Shown one piece after another: positions 29,967 through 37,663 of a stretch of 64,000 nt of DNA. The DNA is from Streptomyces sp. Alt3 (GTDB taxonomy: Bacteria; Actinomycetota; Actinomycetes; Streptomycetales; Streptomycetaceae): positions 1,488,001-1,552,000 of the forward strand of contig NZ_CP120983.1 in NCBI RefSeq assembly GCF_030719215.1, read 5' to 3'. Position 1 is the stretch's first letter; each line of letters starts with the position of its first letter. Under the pieces are notes generated by a model, which searched no databases, was not told the origin of the DNA, and saw only the letters and a list, made by a program, of their open reading frames with translations. A program made the translations under genes and the position numbers.

Positions 29967-29972
29967 GCCGGG

Positions 29973-30446
29973 GTGCCCGACCCCACCGCACCCGCCCAGG
30001 ACATCGACCGCGTAGCCTCCGCGCTCGTGGCGTCCCTGCCTGCGCTTTACCGGGGTCTGGAGCGGAAGGTGGCGCAGGAGTTCCCGCATCCCCGGCTCCC
30101 CGACGGCCAGTTGGCGCTGCTGTTCCTCGTGGAGGAGCGCGAGGGGATCACCGTCCGCGAGTCGGCCGAAGCCCTGGTGATGAAGCCGAACAACGTCAGC
30201 GCGCTCGTCTCCCAGCTCACCGGCCTCGGGCTGCTGGAGCGCAGGCGGGACCCGGACGACAAGCGGATCGCCCACCTGCACCCGACGCCCACCGCCCGCG
30301 AGCGGCTCGCCGCGGCGCGGGCACTCAAGGAAGCACACATGGCGCGCGCGCTGCACACCCTCACCGAGGGGCAGCTCGACGCTCTCGGAGCGGCCCTGGG
30401 CGCACTGGCGTCACTGGACGGCCGCCTCCACTCCCCCGCCGGCTGA
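29973..30446 (+). CDS. MarR-family regulator controlling the downstream MFS pump
   Basis: A 157-residue winged-helix protein. The recognition region is GITVRESAEALVMKPNNVSA followed by LVSQLTGLGLLERRRDPDDK and wing RIAHLHPTPTARERL, the classic MarR DPDDxR/K wing. The GTG start carries no Shine-Dalgarno and lies six bases after a -10 box. The MFS gene follows after 142 bases on the same strand. Autorepression with relief by the pump's substrate is the usual logic for this layout. Confidence 0.92.
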   Translation: MPDPTAPAQDIDRVASALVASLPALYRGLERKVAQEFPHPRLPDGQLALLFLVEEREGITVRESAEALVMKPNNVSALVSQLTGLGLLERRRDPDDKRIAHLHPTPTARERLAAARALKEAHMARALHTLTEGQLDALGAALGALASLDGRLHSPAG

Positions 30447-30508
30447 CTTCCCCCGCCCGGCACTGCCGCGGCCGGGTCTCCCGGCCTGCTGCTGCCGGGT
30501 GCCCTCAT

Positions 30509-30537
30509 GCGCGACGACCACGGTGCGGTCGTCGCGC
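30509..30537 (+). terminator. 11-bp hairpin between marR and the MFS gene
   Basis: GCGCGACGACC (30509-30519) pairs perfectly with GGTCGTCGCGC (30527-30537) around a seven-base loop. It lies 52 bases before the MFS start. No T-run follows. It could end the short marR message, partly attenuate read-through, or be a palindromic binding site. Confidence 0.5.
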
Positions 30538-30588
30538 CCCGGCGCGTCTCCTCCCGTCGTACCGACGTTTCACAGACAAGGCTCACCC

Positions 30589-32181
30589 ATGTCCTCCACC
30601 ACCGTGGACACCTCCTCCCTGCCCGAGAGCAGTCCACCGGACGCGCCGAGGGGCAGGCGCACCAATCCCTGGCTGACGCTGATCGCCGTCGCCATCGGCC
30701 TGTTCATGGTCAACCTCGACGGCTCCGTCGTCGCGATCGCCAACCCGGAGATCGGCCGGGACCTCGACGCGTCCACCGCCGACCTGCAGTGGGTCACCAA
30801 CGCTTATCTGATAGCCATGGCCGCCCTGTTGATCCTGGGCGGCAAGCTCGGTGACCGCCTCGGACGGCACACGGTCTACATGGTCGGCACCGTGGGCTTC
30901 ACCCTGGCCTCGGTGGCCATCGGGCTGTCGGGCTCGATCGAGGGCGTGATCGCCTTCCGCGCCGCCCAGGGACTCTTCGCCGCCCTGCTGATCCCCAACA
31001 CCCTCGGGCTGCTGCGCGCGGTCTTCCCGCCCCGCAAGTTCGGTATGGCCGTCGGCCTGTGGGCCATGGTGGCGTCCTGCTCCACCGCGCTCGGACCGAT
31101 CGTGGGCGGCCTGCTCATCGAGCACGTCAACTGGCAGTCGGTCTTCTGGATCAACGCCCCGATCGGCCTCTTCGCACTGGTCTTCAGCCTGTTCGTGCTC
31201 CCGAGGAGCAAGGACTCCACCGGACACCACCGCTTCGACGTCCCCGGCGTGATCCTGCTCGCCGTCGGTCTGGTCGCCCTGATCTTCGGCGTGGTCAAGG
31301 GGGAGACCTGGGGCTGGACCTCCGGCGGAACGCTGGGATCGATCGCCGCGGGCCTGGCCGTGCTGGTCGTCTTCTGCTGGTACGAGACCCGGCAGGAGCA
31401 CCCGCTGCTGCCGATGCGCCTCTTCCGCAACCGTTCGCTGACCATCGGCACGATCGTCACCGCGATCAACTTCTTCGTGATGCTGGGCGTCATCTTCTTC
31501 GTGATGCTGTACCTGCAGAACGTGCGGGGCTTCTCCCCGGTCGAGGCCGGTGTCCGCACCCTGCCGTTCAGCCTTGCCACCGTGGTGGCGGCGCCGCTCG
31601 GCGCCGCCCTGACGCAGCGCTTCGGCCCGCGGGTCACGATGCCGCTCGGCATGGTCCTCCAGGCGGCGGCCTCCCTGTGGATGCTGACCTGGGACGCCGG
31701 ATCTGCGTTCGCCGCGATGTGGCCGCCGTTCCTCGCCATCGGTCTCGGGGTCGGCATGGTGATGTCGGCGTCCTCCGACGCCATCGTCGGCAACGCCCCG
31801 CGCAGGGACGGCGGTGTCGCGGGCGGGCTCCAGGCAACCTCGCTGCAGATCGGCGGCGCCCTCGGCACGTCCGTACTGGTGTCGCTGATCAGCGGCAAGG
31901 TCGGCTCGACCCTCACCGGCGAGCTGACGTCCGCCGGTGTCCCGGCGGACGCGGCGGCGGGCTTCGAGGAGGCCAAGGACGCGGTGTCCATGGGTGTCTC
32001 GCCCGTGTCGGCCGACATGCCCGCGCAGCTGAGGGCCGCCGTGATCGAGGGCAGCGGCAACGCGTTCATGAACGGTGTGCACTCCGCCGTGATCGTCACA
32101 GCGGTCCTGTGTGCCGTCGGCGCGCTGCTGGCCGGTTTCGGCATGCGCCGCGCCTCCGGACCGGAGGTCACCAAGGTCTGA
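30589..32181 (+). CDS. MFS drug/H+ antiporter, DHA2 (14-span) family
   Basis: A 530-residue efflux protein. After a short cytosolic N-terminus come 14 predicted spans. Motif A is GGKLGDRLGRHTVY, motif D1-like LDGSVVAIANPEI lies in span 1, and motif C-like GPIVGGLLIEHVNWQSVFWI is in span 5/6. The second half begins near RLFRNRSLTIGT. DHA2 members export antibiotics, dyes and antiseptics with proton exchange. It belongs with the preceding MarR gene. The ATG lacks a strong ribosome site. Confidence 0.93.
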   Translation: MSSTTVDTSSLPESSPPDAPRGRRTNPWLTLIAVAIGLFMVNLDGSVVAIANPEIGRDLDASTADLQWVTNAYLIAMAALLILGGKLGDRLGRHTVYMVGTVGFTLASVAIGLSGSIEGVIAFRAAQGLFAALLIPNTLGLLRAVFPPRKFGMAVGLWAMVASCSTALGPIVGGLLIEHVNWQSVFWINAPIGLFALVFSLFVLPRSKDSTGHHRFDVPGVILLAVGLVALIFGVVKGETWGWTSGGTLGSIAAGLAVLVVFCWYETRQEHPLLPMRLFRNRSLTIGTIVTAINFFVMLGVIFFVMLYLQNVRGFSPVEAGVRTLPFSLATVVAAPLGAALTQRFGPRVTMPLGMVLQAAASLWMLTWDAGSAFAAMWPPFLAIGLGVGMVMSASSDAIVGNAPRRDGGVAGGLQATSLQIGGALGTSVLVSLISGKVGSTLTGELTSAGVPADAAAGFEEAKDAVSMGVSPVSADMPAQLRAAVIEGSGNAFMNGVHSAVIVTAVLCAVGALLAGFGMRRASGPEVTKV

Positions 32182-32253
32182 GGGCACGCCCGTTGCCACC
32201 CGGCCGGGTACGGGAGTGCGTCCGGAGGGCGCCCCGTGCCCGGCCGGCCCTCG

Positions 32254-33089
32254 TCACGGCAGCGGCAGGAACGCCTTGACGGCCTCGGCCAGCCGCTGCG
32301 GCTGGTCCTCGGGGATGAGCGTGTAGCTGTCGGCGATCTCCACGAGTTCGCCCCGGGGCAGCAGGTCCGCCAGCCGTCGGCCGTGGGCCGGCGGCATGAC
32401 CTTGTCCTCGGCCGCCCAGACGACGAGCGCGGGCCGGTCGAACGTGCGCAACGCCTCGGCCCAAGCGAGGAGTTCGTCCTTGGGCGGCACCCCGAGCACA
32501 TAGGCCCGCAGGTCCTTCCGGATCGCGGCGGAGGTCCACAGCGGCCGGAACCAGTCGTCCATCACGTCGTGCGGGACCGGCCGCTTGCTCATCCACCCCC
32601 AGGTCGGGGAAGCCGGCGCAGCGGCCTCAGCTTCAGCAGGGCGAAGGCGAGCCGCAGCCCGCCCGGCACCTTGGCCGCGGTGTACAGATTGCGGCCGGGC
32701 AGACCCGGCGGGAAGTTGTCGAACGCCTCGCAGGACGTGATCACCAGTCTGCCGATCCGCCGGTCCCTGCCTTCCGCGACGAGCGCCTGCGCGCCGCCCC
32801 AGTCGCTCATCACCAGGGTGACGTCGTGGAGGTCCAGCGCCTCAAGGAACTCGCCCACCAGGTGGGCGACTCCGAGGACCGTGAGGTCGGCGTCGGGGCG
32901 CATGGGTCTGCGGTGGCCGCCCAGCGGCAGCGTGGGCACCACGCACCGGTATCCGGGGCCCAGCCCGGCGACGACGTGACGCCAGAGCGAACCGTTCATC
33001 GCGACCCCGTGGAGCAGGACCACGACGGGCCCCTCACCGCCCGTGTCCTCGTACTCCACCACTCCCGCGGAAAGCGTCACCTCGGTCAT
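32254..33089 (-). pseudogene. alpha/beta-hydrolase broken by a single-base frameshift
   Basis: Two adjacent frames make one protein. The first (33089 down to 32589, MTEVTLSAGVVEYED) has LLHGVAMNGSLW, the nucleophile region VMSDWGGAQALV and a cap domain start, then ends in an unrelated RPGGG tail and TGA. The second (32592 down to 32254) resumes the family sequence; read upstream in its own frame it gives TWGWMSKRPVPHDVMDDW, the expected continuation. Loss of one base near 32605-32610 (or a sequencing error) explains it. The second frame's ATGA overlap could still allow two peptides. The usual catalytic-His region reads DSYTLIPEDQP, with no His, so activity is doubtful even when intact. A MITE lies 13 bases upstream of the start. 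Confidence 0.75.
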
Positions 33090-33102
33090 GGACTCCAACC
33101 TA

Positions 33103-33264
33103 AGGGCTGTCCCGCAATCCGTGGTGGATCAGCGCACGGCGTCAGATGCGGTGCATCGCAAGGCGGAGGGATGCTCGCATACTGGATGTATTCGGGCGTT
33201 CCGACAACGCGGCGAGGTGCCGTAGCTGTCGTCGTGCGCCCGCCAGGGATTTCGGGACAGCCCT
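33103..33264 (+). mobile_element. 162-bp MITE-like element, copy 1
   Basis: A 162-base unit bounded by 17-base terminal inverted repeats: AGGGCTGTCCCGCAATC at the left and the complement of AGGGCTGTCCCGAAATC at the right (16 of 17 matching). A second copy of exactly the same length and orientation lies at 36437-36598, with about 13 differences. No transposase is encoded. No target duplication is convincing; the left flanks of both copies are TNA (TAA, TGA), which would suit an IS5-like target preference. It sits 13 bases before the hydrolase start, separating that gene from its former promoter. I recall the same inner sequence as a dispersed repeat in other Streptomyces. Confidence 0.8.
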
Positions 33265-33450
33265 CAGTGCGCCCGCCGACGCCGCGCGGCCCAACGGGGC
33301 GTCAGGGCTTGATAGCGTCGCCCGCACGACTACGGAAAGCTCCCCGCCGGGGTCGTCGCTCCGCCGGGCCGGGCCGCACCGACAGGGCGGCGAGCGGCGG
33401 CCGGTGCGTGTGACGGGGACGCACGTGGCAGGGACGATGAGGGCCTACGC
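33265..33450 (+). other. 186-base gap between MITE copy 1 and the GAP1-related gene
   Basis: No gene is supported. TAGCGT at 33313-33318 resembles a -10 box for the GAP1-related gene but has no good -35 partner. The start at 33451 has no strong Shine-Dalgarno (GGGACGATGAGGGCCTACGC precedes it). Confidence 0.35.
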
Positions 33451-35865
33451 ATGAGCCTCCCGCAGTTGCACTACACCTCCGTGGCGTCCGGGGACGAGGT
33501 GCCCGCCGGCCGGTTCACCGCGGTGGATCCCGCGATAGCCGGGCCGGTGCGCGCGGAGGCCGCGCCGCTCCTGGCGTACGACGCCCCGGAGGGCACTCCC
33601 GGCCGGCTCACCGACGCCCGGATCCGCTCGCTGCCGGTGGCCTTCGGCTTCGCCGCGCTCTCCGACGGCAGTCATCTCCTCAGCCGTACGGTCGCCACGG
33701 GCGCGGGCGGGTTCCACGCACACGCCGTGCTCCTCCCGCCGGGTGCGCCGATACCCGGCCGGGTCCTCCCGGTCGCCGCGTGGGGGGCCGCCGGGTGGCT
33801 GTCCGCGACACCCGGCCGCATGCTGTCCGATCCGCTGACCACGATGTCGGGCGCGCCCGGCCCGGCCCAGGGGCTCACCAGGGAGGGGCTCGGCGACTTC
33901 GCCGTGGCCCGCAGTCCCTGGATCGCCGCCGTGCTCAGCGATCTGCGCCGGGTGAGCGAGGACCCGTCCGCGCCGCGGGTCGTCCTCGTGGAGCGGCAGA
34001 GCGCGGACGTGGCCCGCTGGGTCGCCCTGGCCACCGCCGTGCTGCCCCGGGAGCACGCCGAGCGGCTGACCTTCACCACGTACACCCGCGACCCCGGGCG
34101 CAGGGCGCACCAGGTCATCGGTGTCCTCCCGGAGGACGCCCCCGACATCAGCGATCCGCGGTTCCGGGTCCACACCGCCTCGGGTCCGCGCCCCTCCGGG
34201 TCGGTGGCCGACGCCTGGGCGGGGACCGCCGCCCGGATCTGGCGCAGCCGGTCCCCCGAGCTCTTCCGGGAGGCGGCGGAACTTCCGGGGGAACCGTTCG
34301 CCGCCGGGCCGCTGGCCGTCACGGCCCTCGGCGCCGGCATCGCGCTCGGGTCCGCTGAGCGGGCCGCGGCGGCCGACTGGGCGGCCGAGCGGCCCTACGC
34401 GCTGGACGAGAAGCGGACCCTGCAGCTGACGGACGCCCTGACCGCGCCCGCCGACGACCGTACGGCCGCGGAGTGCGCGGCGGCCCTGCGTCTGCTGACG
34501 GCGCTCGACGGCCGCTGTCCGGCCGCTGTCACGGCTCCGCTGGCCGCGTTGCTGGTGACGGAGGCGGTGCGGGGCGACGACGTGGACCTGGAGCCTCCTG
34601 CCCGTTCGGCGTTCGAGGAGCCCGCCGGGGAGCGCGCCCTCGCCGCGCTGGTCGAGGAACTCGGCGACGAGCTGCTGGCCGAACTCGCCGCCGGGGTGCC
34701 CCGGAGCGTCGCACGGACCGTGCAGCTGCTGAGGATCGTCCGGCTCCTGGGCGTCGACTGCTCGGAGCTGCTCCCGGCAGTCGTCGGGCGGCTGGCCCGC
34801 GCACTGCTCGACGATCCGGAGGCGGGCGGCTCCCGCGCACTGCTGGACCTGCTGGACGAGCAGTTCGACGTCCGTACGGCGCTCCTCGGTGAGCTGGACC
34901 GGCTCGCCCCCGACCACCCTTCGGACACGGAGCGGCTGCTGGTGCGGGTGGCGCTGCCGTTCACGGGCACACAGGCTCTGCCGCATCTGCGGATGTGCGC
35001 CGAGGCACCCGGCGCGAAGGCGCGGGGCACGGACCGGGTGGCGGTCCTGCACACGGTGCTGCGCGCGGCGGGGATGTCCCCGTTCGCCGAGCCGCTGGTG
35101 CTTCGGACCGCCGTCGGCCTGGTGTGGGGCGGGGACACGCCGACGGCTGGCGAGGCCAGGACGCTGCTGGGCGAGACCACCTCCGACGCCCACCGGACGG
35201 CGGGCACCTGGTCGAACCTGGTCGACGCCGCGCTCGCCGCTCCCTTCGACGACGAGGACGCCACCGAACTCGCCCACGACCTGCTGCGCGGCTTCCCGCA
35301 GGAGCTGGGCACCCAGGTGCGCGCCCGCCTGATGCTGCTGGACTTCGCGCGCGAGCTGCGCTCGGGTGCTCCGGAAGCGGGCTGGACCGACCGCGCGCGG
35401 ACGCTGCGGGCCCGCGCCGAACCGGCCGGCCCCCTTCCCCTGGAGCACGCCTTCGGCGCCCTGGCCGAGCGGCTGCTGGCTCCCGGGCGGCCGGGGGAGG
35501 AGCTGTACGCGTTCGTGCACAGCGGGGACGAGGACCTGATCGCGGCGTACGGCACCGCCGCCCGCCGTGAAGCGGTTCTGGCACTGCTGGGGGCGGATCC
35601 CGTGTACGTCGCGGACTGCTTCACCGTGTGGAACGCCCACCCGCACGCGGGCGCCGAGTGGACCCGGACCAGGACCGGCCTGCTGGATGAGGTGCTGCGC
35701 CCCGTCGTGCGGGGCCTGTCCCCGGAAGGCCTCGCTGCGGTGGAGCAGGCCGTGGAGGCCGAGGGGAACAGCCGGACCCTCGACGCGTTCCGTGCCTGGA
35801 ACCGGCCCTCCCGCTCCCTGGGCCGCCTCGGCAGACGCATAGCCGGGCGGGTGCGCAGAGGGTGA
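33451..35865 (+). CDS. GTPase-associated protein 1 (GAP1)-related protein
   Basis: An 804-residue cytosolic protein with no signal or membrane span. The opening LPQLHYTSVASGDEVPAGRF, then SHLLSRTV, is the mark of the GAP1-N2 domain as I know it; the long helical middle and C-terminal parts fit GAP1-M and GAP1-C. Proteins of this family were described by comparative genomics of biological-conflict systems, where they accompany GTPases, peptidases or effector-associated domains. Here no GTPase gene is adjacent. Its only close partner is a small Cys-rich protein 95 bases downstream, and the two genes are bracketed by MITE copies. The role is inferred from family context only. Confidence 0.65.
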   Translation: MSLPQLHYTSVASGDEVPAGRFTAVDPAIAGPVRAEAAPLLAYDAPEGTPGRLTDARIRSLPVAFGFAALSDGSHLLSRTVATGAGGFHAHAVLLPPGAPIPGRVLPVAAWGAAGWLSATPGRMLSDPLTTMSGAPGPAQGLTREGLGDFAVARSPWIAAVLSDLRRVSEDPSAPRVVLVERQSADVARWVALATAVLPREHAERLTFTTYTRDPGRRAHQVIGVLPEDAPDISDPRFRVHTASGPRPSGSVADAWAGTAARIWRSRSPELFREAAELPGEPFAAGPLAVTALGAGIALGSAERAAAADWAAERPYALDEKRTLQLTDALTAPADDRTAAECAAALRLLTALDGRCPAAVTAPLAALLVTEAVRGDDVDLEPPARSAFEEPAGERALAALVEELGDELLAELAAGVPRSVARTVQLLRIVRLLGVDCSELLPAVVGRLARALLDDPEAGGSRALLDLLDEQFDVRTALLGELDRLAPDHPSDTERLLVRVALPFTGTQALPHLRMCAEAPGAKARGTDRVAVLHTVLRAAGMSPFAEPLVLRTAVGLVWGGDTPTAGEARTLLGETTSDAHRTAGTWSNLVDAALAAPFDDEDATELAHDLLRGFPQELGTQVRARLMLLDFARELRSGAPEAGWTDRARTLRARAEPAGPLPLEHAFGALAERLLAPGRPGEELYAFVHSGDEDLIAAYGTAARREAVLALLGADPVYVADCFTVWNAHPHAGAEWTRTRTGLLDEVLRPVVRGLSPEGLAAVEQAVEAEGNSRTLDAFRAWNRPSRSLGRLGRRIAGRVRRG

Positions 35866-35960
35866 CGAGGTCGTCGGACACACCGCACGGCAGGTACCGT
35901 GGAGCGTTCTGATCTCGTGTGCCTCCTGGCGGGCTGCGTGACATCCCAGGAGGAGACGGC

Positions 35961-36437
35961 ATGACGACGAACCGCGGACGCAAGGACGTGATCCGGGACC
36001 GGATGGCCTCGACCGGCGAGTCGTACAACGTCGCCGCGCGGAACCTGAAGGCGATGAAGGACACGGCCGCCACCCGCGAGGCCCGGCTGATCCAGCGGTG
36101 GCTGCCCGCGGAGACGCTGGACGTGCCGTGTCCGTGTGGCGGTACGTGCGAGCCCGGCGAGACGTGCGACCACTGTCACGCCCGGCACCGGCACGTGAAG
36201 CGCTACCCGGGCAGCGTCACGGACGTGGAGGCCTGGGCCGACCGCTACGAGTGCATGGGCTGTTCCTCCTCGTACACACTGACCATCCACCTGGCGGGGC
36301 GGCCCTGGGGCGTGGCCGAGACCGTGGTGCGGGGAGGGTCGGCCGAGGAGGTCGTGCTGGCCCGGGTGTTCCCCGGGGTGGTGCACCCGTTGCTGCGCGC
36401 CGAGGTGGCCTCGGAGTCCGGGCCTGACGAGGACTGA
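35961..36437 (+). CDS. small Cys-rich putative zinc-binding protein
   Basis: A 158-residue protein starting MTTNRGRKDVIRDRMASTGE after GGAGGA. The N-terminal helix pair (RDRMASTGESYNVAARNLK) is a motif I have seen in several actinobacterial proteins of mobile or plasmid origin. The centre is rich in metal-type ligands: CPCGGTCEPGETCDHCHARH (four to five Cys plus His) and CMGC further on. The last third has no recognised motif. Its TGA at 36435-36437 touches the left end of MITE copy 2, so the natural C-terminus may have been cut. It probably works with the GAP1-related protein upstream. Confidence 0.7.
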   Translation: MTTNRGRKDVIRDRMASTGESYNVAARNLKAMKDTAATREARLIQRWLPAETLDVPCPCGGTCEPGETCDHCHARHRHVKRYPGSVTDVEAWADRYECMGCSSSYTLTIHLAGRPWGVAETVVRGGSAEEVVLARVFPGVVHPLLRAEVASESGPDED

Positions 36438-36598
36438 GGGCTGTCCCGTAATCTCCGGTGGATCAGCGCGCGGCGTCAGATGCGGTGCATCGCAAGGCGG
36501 AGGGACACCCGCATACTGGACGTATTCGGGAGTTCCGACAACGCGGCGAGGTGCCGTAGCTGTCGTCGTGCGCCCGCCGGGGATTGCGGGACAGCACT
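36437..36598 (+). mobile_element. 162-bp MITE-like element, copy 2
   Basis: The second copy, in the same orientation as the first. The left end AGGGCTGTCCCGTAATC and the complement of the right end, AGTGCTGTCCCGCAATC, match at 15 of 17 positions. It begins in the stop codon of the Cys-rich gene and ends 37 bases before the GntR start. A plus-strand frame inside it runs in phase into the GntR gene and may mislead start prediction. Recombination between the two direct copies would delete about 3.3 kb. Confidence 0.8.
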
Positions 36599-36635
36599 TG
36601 GGTTCGTTCGTCCGGACCACGCCGGGCGGGCACGG

Positions 36636-37358
36636 ATGAAGGCGGAACAGGTGGCGGACGGAAGCGGGGCCGGCCCGGCGGTCCGCGACAGCGGCCCGGG
36701 TGCTCCGGCGGCGACGGGACCGGCCTCACTCAGCGCACGGGCGCGTGAGGCCGTCCTGCAGCGCATCGTCGACAGGCGTTACGCGCAGGGCGCCCGCCTC
36801 GTCGAGCGTGAGGTCGCCGAGGAGCTCAGCATGTCCCGCGTGCCCGTGCGCGAGGCGCTGCGTGCGCTGGTCGCGGAGGGCCTGCTGGAGCTGCTCCCCC
36901 ACAGCGGCGTCCGCGTCCGGCGCCTCGAGTACACCGATGTCGAGCACCTGTACGAGGTCTGGGAGCCCCTCGCGGTCCAGGCGTCACGGCTCGCGGCACG
37001 TGCCGTGGCGGCTGGCGACACCCGGGGACCGGCCGGTCTGCGGGCCACCCTCGGCCAGGCCGAGTCGGCCGCCGCGTCGGACGAGGGGACGCGTGAGGTG
37101 GCCGCCCACACGGCCTTCCACGACGGCGTCGTGGCGATGTCGGGCAACCCTCTGCTCGTACGCACCATGGAGCAGCTGAGCTGGCAGCTCCGGCTGCTCT
37201 TCGGCATGCGCGAGGAACCCGCGCACATGCGGGCCCAGCACGCGGAGATGTACCGGCACATCTGCGCCGGCGACGCGGAGGCCGCGGCGGCCAGCACGCT
37301 GCTGCACGTGCGGGACAGCAGGGCGGTCGCCCTGCGTTCCCTGTTCGGCGACGCCTGA
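36636..37358 (+). CDS. GntR-family regulator (FadR/FCD subfamily)
   Basis: A 240-residue regulator. After a 35-residue Ala/Gly-rich N-terminus, the winged helix is AREAVLQRIVDRRYAQGARL, EREVAEELSMSRVPVREALR and LLELLPHSGVRVRRL. The FCD ligand domain follows (EHLYEVWEPLAVQASRLAAR ... AHTAFHDGVVAMSGN), with metal-site histidines and acids. The ATG at 36636 or a GTG five codons later (with AAGGCGGAA upstream) is the start; the frame extends upstream only through MITE sequence. Such regulators bind carboxylates or purine/pyrimidine breakdown products. GntR-type sites lie on the promoter of the amidohydrolase gene downstream, its likely target. Confidence 0.9.
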   Translation: MKAEQVADGSGAGPAVRDSGPGAPAATGPASLSARAREAVLQRIVDRRYAQGARLVEREVAEELSMSRVPVREALRALVAEGLLELLPHSGVRVRRLEYTDVEHLYEVWEPLAVQASRLAARAVAAGDTRGPAGLRATLGQAESAAASDEGTREVAAHTAFHDGVVAMSGNPLLVRTMEQLSWQLRLLFGMREEPAHMRAQHAEMYRHICAGDAEAAAASTLLHVRDSRAVALRSLFGDA

Positions 37359-37500
37359 ACGGGACCGCACGGATCGGCGACGTCTGCACGGGACCGCACG
37401 GATCGGCGACGTCTGCACGGGACCGCACGGATCGGCGACGTCTGCACGGGACCGCACGGATCGGCGACGTCTGCACGGGACCGCACGGCCGGATCGGCAG
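37346..37500 (+). repeat. 29-bp direct tandem repeat, about 5.3 units
   Basis: The unit ACGGGACCGCACGGATCGGC + GACGTCTGC repeats at 37359, 37388, 37417, 37446 and 37475; the last copy diverges. A degenerate partial unit (GGCGACGCCTGA) is the end of the gntR coding sequence itself, so the array seems to have grown from the gene's 3' end by slippage. There are no spacers between units. The period is not a multiple of three. It separates gntR from the operator region. Confidence 0.9.
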
Positions 37501-37504
37501 GCAG

Positions 37505-37623
37505 CCGGTATACCAAGGTGATCCAACCATGCGCGCGACCTGCGGGTCCAGGTACCGATACCTGGGCAATCAACCTGTTCACCGACACAATCCTTGATCG
37601 TCGCCCGAGCCTTGGTATACAAA
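37505..37623 (+). promoter_or_regulatory. amidohydrolase promoter with two GntR/FadR-type operators and a third palindrome
   Basis: Operator 1 is CCGGTATACCAA (37505-37516); operator 2 is TTGGTATACAAA (37612-37623). Both match the FadR-subfamily form TNGTATACNA around GTATAC, and the flanks make them an inverted pair (GGTATACCAAGG and CCTTGGTATACA). Their centres are 107 bases apart, close to ten helical turns. Operator 2 overlaps a -10 TATACA (37616-37621), 16 bases after a -35 TTGATC (37594-37599). Between them is a perfect palindrome CCAGGTA-CCGA-TACCTGG (37548-37565), probably for another factor. Repression by the upstream GntR protein is the simplest reading. Confidence 0.7.
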
Positions 37624-37663
37624 CTGGGAAAGCCATCGGCCCCCCTCCCCCCAAGGAGCCCTC

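Noticed and set aside
33142..33327. Minus-strand frame crossing MITE copy 1 and its flank
   Set aside because: The same frame is found over the other copy with different flanks and no ribosome site; it is not a gene.
36480..36635. N-terminal extension of the GntR protein into the MITE
   Set aside because: The sequence is shared with copy 1, where no regulator follows, so it belongs to the element.
37346..37500. 29-bp repeats considered as a CRISPR array
   Set aside because: Units are directly adjacent with no spacers and no cas genes are present.
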